DNA of 64,000 bases. Origin: Coriolopsis trogii (lineage: Eukaryota > Basidiomycota > Agaricomycetes > Polyporales > Polyporaceae). How positions within the stretch are numbered: the first letter of the stretch is position 1; each line of letters starts with the position of its first letter. The DNA lies in NCBI GenBank assembly GCA_020543525.1, contig JAHYIO010000008.1, positions 372,001 to 436,000 of the forward strand. Reading direction: 5' to 3'. Shown piece after piece: positions 11,495 to 21,636 of this stretch. A program made the translations under genes and the position numbers. Below the pieces are notes generated by a model. That model was not told the origin of the DNA. It did no database searches and was given only the letters and a program-made list of their open reading frames with translations.

Positions 11495-12542
11495 ATGCTA
11501 TGGGGCCCGTCTCTTACACAACGTTTTCGATATGATCCTCGTGGGGGCCACCTCAGAGAGGTTCGTGACCGCCCAACCGACGGATCGGCCATTCTCCTTC
11601 CGCTCAGGCTGTCGCCTCCAGAATACATACCTGAGGTCCTCTCCTGTGGCGGCTCAGCCATAGACGACCGAACTCCGGTCGACCAGCTTTCTTCATAGAC
11701 TCCGGCCTCTGCGCAGTGCTCTCGAATCACTCTCACGCCGGAGGGCATCGCCAAAGGATGGCAAGTCGAACACATGCTCGAGGCGCGCACGCTGCACGAG
11801 CTAGTCCACATCCCAAACGGCCAAATCCTCATCGCGAATGGCGCCGGGACAGGTTCTGCGGGGCGCGATATTGTTATTGATGCCATCGGGCACTCGAACG
11901 CCGACCACCCGACTCTCATACCATCCGTCTATGCACCCGGCGCACCTCTGGGCAGCCGTTTCAGCAACGAGGGCATGCCGAACATGAGCATCGCGCGCGT
12001 GTATCACTCGACCATTACGCTCACCCCTCAGGGCAACTTCCTCATTGCGGGGAGCAAACCGAACCCGAACCCGACGGTTGGAGCGGGGTTCAAGTATCCT
12101 AGTGAGCGTCGCGTGCAGACTCTGGATCCACCGTACATGTTCGCAGCGCGCCCGCGCATTCTCAGGATGCCGGAGAAGCTCGGGTTTGGGAAGCGAGTCA
12201 CTGTCCCTATCTCGCTACCTGCTTTGTCAAACAGACGTGGTGCGAACGTACAAGGTGCACAGTGACATTCTAAAAAGCTTGCAAGTGCGCTGACGTCGTT
12301 CCTCCGCAGTCTCACTTATGGATCTTGGGTTCTCCACGCATGGGTTCCACATGGGCGCGCGCCTCGTCTTTATGGATGCTAGCATCTCGCACGACGGGAA
12401 GAGTCTGACGTTCGTGACCCCGCCGAATGGTCGCATCTACCCGCCTGGACCCGCGACCATTTTCTTGACTGTGGACGACGTGTCGAGCAAGGGTGCATGG
12501 GTCATGATGGGGAGCGAAAACTCACCGCCAACTCTCGAGTGA
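11495..12542 (+). pseudogene. Glyoxal-oxidase-like (AA5 copper radical oxidase) pseudogene, C-terminal half
   Basis: The reading frame matches the C-terminal half of fungal glyoxal oxidases: [58 protein letters not shown] and [10 protein letters not shown]. The copper-ligand histidines of the YHS and STH motifs are kept, and the intron 12255-12309 still splices in frame. However, a TAG at 11696-11698 interrupts the frame where the family usually has a glutamine (a CAG to TAG change). The N-terminal half, including the region of the Cys-Tyr cross-linked cofactor, cannot be found upstream. In relatives the enzyme is secreted and makes hydrogen peroxide for lignin peroxidases. This copy should be non-functional. 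Confidence 0.85.
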
Positions 12543-12760
12543 AGCATTCAATTTTCAACGATATGGGATATATGTCATACGGGATGCCGTCGTCGCTCTA
12601 CAGTATCACGGCTCTGATTTGGACCTGGGAGGATACACTGCGCCCATTGCCAAGCCAAGGACATTCTTCCGGAATTTCACATACTTCACTTCACCCATCC
12701 TCTCCGGCGGAGAGCACACCCTCATAATCACTAATGCCAAGGGTACGAACTTACGAACGT
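12543..12760 (+). pseudogene. Fragment of a secreted beta-sandwich-type protein
   Basis: In the frame running through 12619, a segment reads NFTYFTSPILSGGEHTLIITN, which resembles the end of the beta-sandwich domain found in many agaricomycete surface proteins with a C-terminal transmembrane helix. No start, upstream exons or downstream transmembrane helix can be assembled. It directly abuts the broken glyoxal oxidase, so this is a small gene-decay zone. Family assignment is tentative. Confidence 0.35.
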
Positions 12761-13336
12761 GTAGTACTGGCTTGACTGGATTTCAGTCCTGTCCTCGACC
12801 GATGTCGGTTTGACAACTTGATAATTTGCCGCATATCATGGCCAATTGAGCCCCGCTAATACACTCGGTGAATATTTCAATACGAGTTGCATCGGAGTAG
12901 CCAGAACGAGGCAGGTTCTGTCTAAGTCCGAGAACGAACTCGAGGCAAGAGAGAATTAGCGCCTGTATCGGATCTAGAAATTCACTAGAATGACTAAGCA
13001 CTGATCGAGATAGCGGACATACGAAACACCATGACATCATCATTTAACTATAGCCTGCAGCTGACCGACAAATCGCCACTATGTGACCAAGTAGGGCCTC
13101 AAAAGCTTCGACAGTGATACGTGGTCTGCTAGTATGTTGAGTGATGCATCTCTCGTGCAGAGGTCACTATGCTGAGATGACATCGAGGTCGTAGGATGGA
13201 CGTAGCTAGAGAACGGTGCCGTACAATAGAAACAAAAAGCTCCAAAAAGAGGCTAAGATGAGTGCAATTTGGCCAATCACAACTATGAATGGGGCCAAGA
13301 TGGCTACGAAAACGAGGTCATAAGATACAAATCACT

Positions 13337-13343
13337 TATAAGG
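13337..13343 (+). promoter_or_regulatory. TATA-like box of the two-exon hypothetical gene
   Basis: TTATAAG stands about 110 nt before the ATG at 13454, followed by a CT-rich leader typical of fungal promoters. Confidence 0.45.
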
Positions 13344-13453
13344 TTGACACCTCGCCGCTCACGCTCCGAAAAGCCTCACACCTTTCAACTGCCTTCCGCC
13401 TCGTGTTCCCCTTTAGTCCTCACCCCAAGCTCCTACTCTCCTTTCTTTGCAGA

Positions 13454-14496
13454 ATGCCAAACTCTAGACCACTCCTCTTATACCCCGCCGGCGAGAACCC
13501 TCCCTCATCTACCCCTGACACAGGTGACTCTTCAATATATCGCGACTACGCTATGACTGATCAGATGTTACACTGTCAGCTTACTCAAGCCGAGAAATTG
13601 AGAACTGTAGTCCTCTCACCCCTGATTCCAACCTCGGGAATGCCAAAACATGGTTTCAAGACTCAGATAGCCTACTGGACGATTCAGAGACCGAACATGA
13701 GGGCTGGGAGGAGTATCAGGAGAATCAACAGCCCGGTCAGCAATCAGTCTTTTCAGACACTGGTCATTCATTGACGGTAAAACCTGGCGCAGCTACGCTT
13801 TCTAGGGCCAACAGGTCAGCTCAAGACCACGTCGCATCGGTCCCAGGCCGTGCCTCCAAGTCCCAACATCCAGACGAGACGTATTGTCGCGATAGGAATG
13901 CGGAGTGTTCAGGGCCACTCTCGATTTCCATTGCTCCATACTACCCGAGTAATGAGCGACATCCGCCAAACGTCAGGGACTCTTCGGGTCCGCATCGGAG
14001 TGCACACTGCTTACGAGAGGACCTAAGCCATCCCCACACACCACATGTTCCGCTTGTCGGTGGCAGAGAGGAGCACTATATAGGAGCGTGCTGGAAGGAG
14101 AGAGGGCAGATTTTGAAGCGAGAGAATGCGATTAGGACGAGGAACAACGGAGAGGAGGACGGGAGACCCTCACGGCGGACCGCAACTTCAGGTGGCCGCG
14201 CGCATGCGCAGGTATCGGAGCCTTATGAATGGAGGATGAGACAATGCCCGCCGATCCCTGAGCCAGCGGAACACCCCGTCGACGCAAACTTTGGGAAGGC
14301 AAGAGATGAATGGCTCAGGGAAGAACATCAAGATCACCTTCATTCTCGGCATCGTCCAACGCCGGGAAGCCCTACAACAACGGAGAAACCTGCACTGGAG
14401 GCGGACTGGAGGGCGTCGACGCAGGGGAGGCAGGGAGCATTCCGGAACCCGACGCCGGAGGATCAGCATTCGGGAACTTGTTGCTGTTTGCAGTAG
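13454..14496 (+). CDS. Hypothetical protein, hydrophilic, two exons
   Basis: Exons 13454-13523 and 13565-14496 join in frame across a very short 41-nt intron to give 333 residues. Without the intron both frames close, so splicing is needed to explain the long second frame. The protein is hydrophilic. An acidic segment (SDSLLDDSETEHEGWEEYQ) is followed by a long basic/polar tail. It has no signal peptide or membrane segment and matches no family I know. With the ORFs at 7.9, 9.4 and 10.5 kb it forms a run of unrecognised genes on the same strand. Confidence 0.5.
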
Positions 14497-15239
14497 TGGG
14501 ATCGTCCTATACCATTATTGTATATCAGGCTCTGCGTGACTATAAGACTCCAAAAACTGAGACTCACCTTATTGCAATGTGCCGGAGGCCTTACTTTCTA
14601 ACAAGTTCGTATAAACATCCACGTCATCACGGTGTCCGTTGGCTACGAATGTGTAGTTGTCTCGGGATTTGAGCTGGGCAGCTTGTTCGATATATGGAAG
14701 TATCGTCACAACGGAGTCGTGTCCCTGGAGCTTGAAGGATGACCGGTGTGTATGCATGGTGATGGTGGCGTACAATCATGGCACTAGAGCAAACGGAGGT
14801 TGGTGACTGAGCACACAAGCATGTCAATACTTCGAGTAGCCAGACAAAAGATGGACGAGAGTAGAATTGTGCTCACAGGAAGCAGGAATGAACAACAGGT
14901 TGGTTGGACGGCAACGCGAATGCGCGCGGAGAGAGACAAAATGGGCGGATGTCATCATGGATTATGGGAGTGTCATTGACATAGCAACAGAGACACGGCG
15001 ACGTGCAACGTGATGTTGGAACGGACCTTGTGTAACGAGCCTTCGGGTCGATCTAGACAATAGTCGGAGATGATATAGGTAACAATAAGTGCGATTCACG
15101 AATGGTACTATGGAGTAGGTCGCTAGCTTGATTTAATAATAGAGGTGAGTTGCTCATAAATCGTGAGAGCGCAGTAACAAATTGCCTACCAATTCGCGAC
15201 ACTAGATTGCCTCATATCGTCTTCGATTATCCGCTGCCG
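14497..15239. other. Gene-free stretch
   Basis: AT-richer sequence with many stops in all frames. Nothing recognisable was seen. Confidence 0.5.
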
Positions 15240-15564
15240 ATGCATACCCGCTGCGACTTCTGCCAAGTTGGGATGGACTGCATATTTCACCGAGACGAGG
15301 ATAACAACCCGGCCGGTGCGTCAGCTTGCTCAGCGAATCTTGAACAGTGAGAAGCTCAGGCTACTCGTTACTGTAGATGATGAGCGATGCAGCTGGAGAT
15401 GGGAAGTAACGAGAACAGATGGAGAAGTGGAGCTGACGGAGACAACGCTCAATCATAACTCTGAAATGGTGGAGAACAAGAGGGATATAGTAACAAAGTT
15501 GTGCATGAGGGACTATTGGGGAGAACTGCTCGCGAACATAGAGGAATGGTTTCCAGTGGAATAA
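15240..15564 (+). CDS. Possible small cysteine-containing gene, exon structure unresolved
   Basis: One frame from ATG 15240 encodes a CxxC-type start (CDFCQVGMDCIF). An overlapping frame stays open to 15564 and ends in a plausible protein tail (MRDYWGELLANIEEWFPVE). I could not find a GT-AG intron that joins them cleanly, so this may be a real two-exon gene with an unseen junction or a relic. The CxxC-x5-C spacing resembles short cysteine clusters in some basidiomycete-only proteins. Function unknown. Confidence 0.25.
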
Positions 15565-15899
15565 CGCTCAGTACTGTGTGACGACAACTCACCTCCAAAA
15601 TGCTATCCAGTCTCAGAGAGACTACTGTGACTTCTACACTGGCTGAATGTCCTGCACCTCAGGAAGGCTGATACGCGGAGCTATTCGGCACGTATTCGAC
15701 ATAGATGTAAACTTAGAGGTGTTTTTGACGTTGTGACCTGTAACGGACCGCAAGACTGGAAATGACATCGCACACAGAACAGCCTATAGCCGTGCTGCAA
15801 GCATCAATGAACTAGATGAGAATGCATACATCAGAACACATACATGATACGATGGGCGCAGAAGCTTGCGATCGTACACGGAACTCGGCGGAGCGACAC

Positions 15900-16490
15900 T
15901 CAATGCAGAGTGGTAGCGAGAGCGAGTGGTACAATCACCAGTTTCTCCTTATCCCACTACACAATTGGGTTAGCTTCGAAAGCAAACACGCTGATGAAGG
16001 ACCCACCACCCCGCCCGTATAATACACGTCGCTCTCGATCAGCTTACGGACGTACTCCAGACTCTCAGCCTCGCATATAAACACCGATCCGATCATTTTC
16101 TTTTCGGAGGTAGGGCTAGCGATGGACTCCGGAGTCAACATCGCTCCTGCTACCTCTATCCGAATTCTGCGTTAGGAACACCGAGTCGACACCAGCATGA
16201 CGATGACACTTACTAAAGATGCCTTGTTTGATCTGCTCGCCGGCTTTCTCCAGATGCACAGGCCGCACGCTCAGGCGGCGCTGCAGCGCGCCGTCGTCCG
16301 TCATGTCAGGCGCGTACACGAGGAACTTGTGACGAGGTGGTACTGCCAGTGGTGTCGTCGACAACTTTCGGCCGTGCGTGGGGTTCCGTAGCAAAGTCCG
16401 AGTATGACCCGGGCGTTGAAGGTGAGTTGCGCCGTGCAGAGTACGCGCAGTGCGAGCATGATACTGTCGAGTCTGGGCTAAGAGAGACAT
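15900..16490 (-). CDS. YCII-related domain protein, probably mitochondrial
   Basis: Three exons on the minus strand (16490-16214, 16155-16007, 15956-15900) give 160 residues. The first 50 residues are Arg/His/Ser-rich without acidic residues and contain RKLSTTPL, a typical mitochondrial presequence and cleavage region. The mature part shows the YCII alpha/beta fold pattern: HKFLVYAPDMTDDGALQRRL, VRPVHLEKAGEQIKQGIF, a GSVFICEAESLEYVRKLIES segment and the closing WDKEKLVIVP. The HLEKA histidine fits the conserved His of the family. YCII proteins are small, often dimeric and of unclear enzymatic role. The gene lies tail to tail with no close partner. Confidence 0.85.
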
Positions 16491-16808
16491 TATTGTTAGT
16501 CTTATACTCGACGATGTTCGTTTGCAACCCGATGTAGCAGCCTGAGAACGCCGCTGAACAAAAGGCGTGAGAGAATTGGTGCCCCAGACGCTCAAATAAC
16601 TGGCAGCGCCGCAAGCGCGCCGCCGTGTGCGTTCCTGCAACTTCCTCCTTATGCGAATTAATCCGTCGCTCATGTCGGGGGACATTGCTGCTGGTCGTGG
16701 GTTCATGTAGAATAGATGATTGACTTGCGCGAAACCCTTAGGTGGATAACTACGCTATAGCCTACCACTACCCCTCCAAGGAATCCAAGTTGCTACGTTC
16801 TGGGGCAC

Positions 16809-16829
16809 ACTGAATACTCAGTATTCAGT
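16809..16829. repeat. Perfect palindrome at the 3' end of paralogue A
   Basis: Ten-base arms ACTGAATACT and AGTATTCAGT flank one central base and overlap the stop codon of the minus-strand gene (16825-16827). In RNA this would form a tight hairpin right at the end of the coding region. Confidence 0.75.
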
Positions 16830-19348
16830 CCTCCGGCTCTCTCTTCCACCCTATATTCGGTTCCTCGTACTTGCTTGCCTGCATACAGTGTGGTCAGCCA
16901 TATATCCTCACATCTGCAGGCGCACAGCGAACTCACCTCGTCATATCCGCCATCGTCGGATCCACCAAGCGACACCCGGTCTTCGTCTCCCCCTCCAGCC
17001 TCCCAGCCGTACGGCTCCTCCTCCTCCTCCTCCTCCTCCTCGAGCTTCGGGACCTTGTGCGATCTCCCATGGGTCGACTGCGCATACACCTCGTCCTCAT
17101 CTCTCCCTCGCTTCACACCTCCCGTATATTTGTCAGCATACTCGAGCTCCGATGGTGCGCGTGGCCGGCGAGATGGTCCGGTAGTGGCGTTTTCGTACGC
17201 AGAAGGCGGCAGAGGTACGCGAGCAGGCCGCGAGGATCCTGCATACGCGGACGGTGGGAGAGGAGCGTATGGCCGTCTGGACGGGCCGGCATGAGCGTTC
17301 CGATATGCAGAGGACGGGAGAGGGACGTGAAGCGGTTGGGCGAGAGTGTCAAAGCTGCGAGCTGAGGGCGGAAGCGGAGCTGGTAGGAATGTCCTCGCAC
17401 TGCCGGTCGAGAACGTGGAAGGTGTGAAAGGCGCGGTTGGAGAGTAGAGGGGTGCTGAGAAGGCCTGCTGGATATGGGAAGCGGGGATGTGCGTGGGGAA
17501 AGGGTGCGAGGACCCTGCGAAGGCGGGCTGGAAGAGAGGAGGCATCAGGGGAGGAGCAGGAATGGGAACGAGCCCCGATTCAACCTGGGTGTGGATCGCG
17601 GAGAGGGAGGGAGGCACACTTCCAAAAGCCGAAGTCGGCCACGGTCCGGCCGGCGCAGGGAACAAGCTGGGTCCCTGAGAGCCCGACACAGGAAGCGCTT
17701 GGGACACTCCAAAATGTGGAGGTGCCTCTCGTTGAGGCGCAACGGTATCGCTGTTAGTGTATACCGGGGCAGGTTGGGATGCCTGAGCCTTGCTCGTCTT
17801 CTTTGCCTGCTTGGCTGCGGCTTCCTGCGCCTCTCGTTTTGCTCTCTTCTCAGCCTTGGTAGCTTTCTTCGCCTGCTTCTGGTGTCGCCTGAGCTCAAAC
17901 GTGTGCGCGAGATCACTGCACAGACTCTCCCGAAGGGGCTCGTTGAAGCCAACACGCTCGAGGCCGAGCACATGGAGCGTCAGCGTTCCCTCGTTGTAGA
18001 GCTCGCAGATGGCTTTTCGCTCGGCCGGGGCCCGCCCATAGAGATGTGTGACCTGCTCCAGGCTGTTAACCGTGGCCTGTTGTACGAGTCGGATGTCAGA
18101 CAGCAAAGGCACCAGAGGAGGCTCCGGCTTACCTCTTTGCCAAGCTTCCCCAGATGATGGATCCGTAGCATTCCAGGGCCAGTATGGCACACGTACGTTC
18201 CTAAATATTGGATATTTTTCCCCTTCGAGAGAAAGACCTCGCGCTCTTGCTCCCCGCAGGCGTGCCACGTGTTGGATCGGGACCAGATCGGCTGGGTATA
18301 AGTTTCGGTCGGCCCGTAGACGTAGTCTGGACAGACGATAAGACCGTGCAGATTCTTTGGCGTGCACCAGAAGACGAGGTCTTTCAAGAGCAGCGGAGGT
18401 GCTTTGCTACATTTAGTGTTATTGTCAGTCTCGCTCGAAACGTTAGGAGAGCGGCGCGTAATCACCAGAGACGCGAAGATGTCTAATGCGGAGGAATTAG
18501 AGGCTGGCTGCAGAGAACGCATAGATGCATGAGCTCACCCTGCTGAACGGCGGGAGCTGATGTGTTCCATTGAAGACGACCGTGGAAGCTGCGGGCCTCG
18601 TCCGCGCCTTGGCCGACGCAGGGCGCGCTCTCAGCCAATCACGAAACTGATTGAACTGAGGTTTGCATATGTCAGTGATCGAAGTTGGGCCAAATCGCAC
18701 GAGCACGCACTCTTTTCTGCCCGTCGATGAGGTGCGAGTTTGGACCGCGCCGCACGCCAAGGTAGCAGAGCCCCTGACGCATGCGCATCATTGGATCGGT
18801 CGCGGGCTCGAGGGTCGCAGGAGGGTTTCGAAGCGAGCTTGTGCTGGAGCCTTCAGGAGAACTTTCAGGGAGATCGAGCAGCTCCTGCTGGCGGTTGATG
18901 ACTTCGGGATTGTACCTTGCGAGCTCGGTTCGCAGCTGAGTCTTCTCCGCCACGGCTTCATCGCGGTCCCGCTTGAGCAGATCACACTGCTTGTGGAGTA
19001 ATTCCAGCTCCATTTTCAGCTTAGTCACTTCCTGTATGTGGTGGACATGTCAGTGCCTTACGCCACAGTTCAAAATTTCTACGGCACAAGTTGCGACTGA
19101 CGATTTGAGTCGTGGATTGGGAGGGCGAAGTACGGCTTCCTAGCGCCTCTATGCGCTGGTTAGTCTGCACGAAAAATTTCAGAGTCAACCATTTCTTTGC
19201 GCTCTGCTCCATGTATGCTCACCAACTCTCGAGCGTGATGCCATTCAGCCCAACGTTGCCGCTGGTCAGGCTGAGATTCGCTGACAAGAGATAGAACAAG
19301 CTCCTCGCTAGTGCTTGACCCCTCATCGACATCAAATTCAGGATCCAT
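16825..19348 (-). CDS. Coiled-coil protein of a basidiomycete-expanded family (DUF6697-like), paralogue A
   Basis: Eight exons (19348-19223, 19164-19102, 19031-18711, 18655-18539, 18482-18466, 18406-18133, 18076-16937, 16878-16825) give 703 residues in frame. Order: acidic N-terminus, coiled coil (VTKLKMELELLHKQCDLLK), a globular core with FWCTPKNLHGLIVCPDYVYG, QYLGTYVCHTGPGML and LHVLGLERVGFNEPL, a Lys/Ala-rich helix, a long Pro-rich region with repeats of the type PLPPSAY-x-GPSRRP, then nine consecutive Glu and an acidic tail. The core matches the neighbouring gene at 19.6-21.3 kb in order and intron placement. The DUF6697 label is from memory. A nuclear role is possible (basic and acidic tracts), but function is unknown. 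Confidence 0.75.
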
Positions 19349-19604
19349 ATTCACAGTGGTTGACGCAAGTGGCTCAAAGAGGGGAGAGACAAACGTTGAA
19401 AGTCGCGTCTCGTCAGCATGTCGACGACGCGAAGACCTTTTCCGTTTTTGGCACATCCGAGCGCTAAACCATCGGGCCCATCGTTTTTGGCATACGGTAC
19501 AGGGGTCCGCAGAAAGCACTGTCTAATGGTAGAACATCATATCCACGCTGCCGATTTTCGACACTGCGACTCTGAGGAATTTGATGGGATTTGATCGATG
19601 AGAC

Positions 19605-21269
19605 TCAGAATAAAGCGGTCATTTCCGCCATGATTTCGGCTCGCTTCGCGGCCTTCCTGCTTATTCTTCCCTCATCCCGTCTAGCAATCTTCGATGGGCC
19701 CTGAGCCCCATCGCCTTGCACCTGTAGGTCATCCTCCTCCTCAGACAACGTCCTTTTGGACGTACCCGCAAGGACAAGTCCGCCTGAGCTAGAGGCGACG
19801 GTCTCTTCAGTGTCCATGCCCGGGCCCATGCTGCGAGCGTCGTAGATACCACTCGAGCTGGAAACACGATCGTGCTTGTTGAGGGCTCGAATGAGGATAT
19901 CGAACAGCTTCTTGTTGAATCCAACGCGCTGAAGCCCAAGCATCTGGACTGTGGCAGAGCCTTCGGCGTACAGCACTGTTAGGAGAGGAACGAATGTGTG
20001 CGTCTTCGTCTTCTGGGTCTTCGACTCTGGCTGGAACGTCTTTCGCGCCAAGGCTTCGTTGAGGGACTGGTGGAGGTGATGCATCGAATCAGCCACGTGC
20101 TCACACGAACGCTATCGGAACGCGAATGTACCCCATCGGCGTCTCTGGACTCGATTTCCGTCACCTTCACGTAGTTGGGGCCTGCATGACAGAAGAATGT
20201 TCCGGCGTACGCAGTGTTTCCATCGTCGTCTACATAGAAGAGCTCGCGCTGCTGTCCTGCGAGTGCTGCCCATTTGGTGAGAGGCGTCCACGCGGGTTCG
20301 TCCCCTCCCGGTCTGGGATTGTATTGCAGCTGGGGGAAGACAACATATGCATGCTGCGACGATGGAGAACACCATTCCAGAAGGTCCTCGAAGAAGCAAA
20401 CCCCTCCGATGCTATACGAATTGTCAGTTAATCCAATATTTGTAGACTCCGCGATCACTGACCATGCATTGATTGCAGCCTGTGCGGAACGATCATGAAC
20501 ACGACGGTAATGTGATGCACCAGACGATACTGACCTTTGAGAGCAATGGCAACTTGGAACTCCTGAATACAACCCGTGACTTGTGAGTTACAGACGCAGT
20601 GCTGGTCCCAGGAAGTCCGCCGAGGAACGCTTCGAACTGTCAGCACCGGAAATAGCGTGAGTTCGGTGCAGAATAACGCCCGAATGAATAATAAATGCAC
20701 CTCAGCCGCTGCCTGACCCATGGAATGTTCATGAGAAATTCCGGCGAGCTGTCCGCGAAGAGTGTCGAGGAGCTGGGTGGCGTGTGCAACTGAACGAGCC
20801 AGCTGAGGGCGTAGTTCTTCGTAGCGTGTCTGCCAAGTGTCTGCTTCAGCTTGATACGCCGCACACAGTGTCTGTGCTGCATCAAGCTCTTGTCTGAGCG
20901 ACAGAACTTCAATCTTCAGCCGATTCACAATCTAGCAGAACGATAGTCAAAGCATCAGAGATTGCGCAAGCTACTGACAATCAGAGAACCGCATACCTCC
21001 GCGTGATCTGCCGCCATATGATTAGAAGTTGACGAAGTTCGGAGTGTAAGTAATTCTTGTTGGAGTGCAGCATTCTCCTGTGACATGAGCAGCACGACAG
21101 TTAGCCAACAGTTCCCTTTGTCACCTCCCCTCAAGCAGCAACAGCGGTCTGGTCTGACCTGATTCTTTGAGTCTAACTCCTCCCGAGTATCCTTTAGCTG
21201 TGCGTTGAGGAATCTCACAAACTCAGCCGCCAGTCCAGCTTCGAACCCCGGGTCTTGCGAGTTCATCAT
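19605..21269 (-). CDS. Coiled-coil protein, tandem paralogue B of the 16.8-19.3 kb gene
   Basis: Exons 21269-21159, 21077-20997, 20931-20701, 20636-20535, 20479-20463, 20411-20105 and 20066-19605 give about 436 residues; the last junction (a 38-nt intron) is uncertain, and an intron ending at 20031 also keeps frame. The architecture mirrors paralogue A: N-terminal coiled coil (NRLKIEVLSLRQELDAAQ), then FFEDLLEWCSPSSQHAYV, AYAGTFFCHAGPNYVKV and VQMLGLQRVGFNKKLFDIL. It lacks A's long Pro-rich region and ends instead in a short basic tail (RISRKAAKRAEIMAEM). The 17-nt fifth exon is conserved in length and phase with A. The pair is 256 bp apart in the same orientation, consistent with tandem duplication. 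Function unknown. Confidence 0.7.
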
Positions 21270-21636
21270 GTTAGTTTCAGTCCCGGTGAAGCGGACGTCG
21301 ACGAGGAGGCTGAGAAGGTGGGGTGCCAGAGCGAGTGATCTCCCAGTTATGCATGGCGTTCACGATATGCTGCAGCATGCCTGCCACGCGGAGGTTAACT
21401 CTAAGTACTTCTCGAACCAAATGGGAGAGAGAAAGAAGGAAGTGCAGCTCGGAAGTCTCGGCCGACGCCTTGGGAGCACACCGGCGCCTGAAAAGAGTTC
21501 CGGAGTTCCTTCCGGCTAACCGGTCCGAGTGTTACCGAGGAGTTACAACTTAAGCATCGGCGCTCACCGTCTTTACCCCGCACTCCTTTCCTCTCTGCCT
21601 ATCCTCAGAACGAAGTCCTGCCTGTAACGACAGAAA

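Noticed and set aside
18208..18486. Plus-strand ORFs over paralogue A
   Set aside because: The minus strand gives a spliced protein with paralogue support and conserved junctions, so these are shadows.
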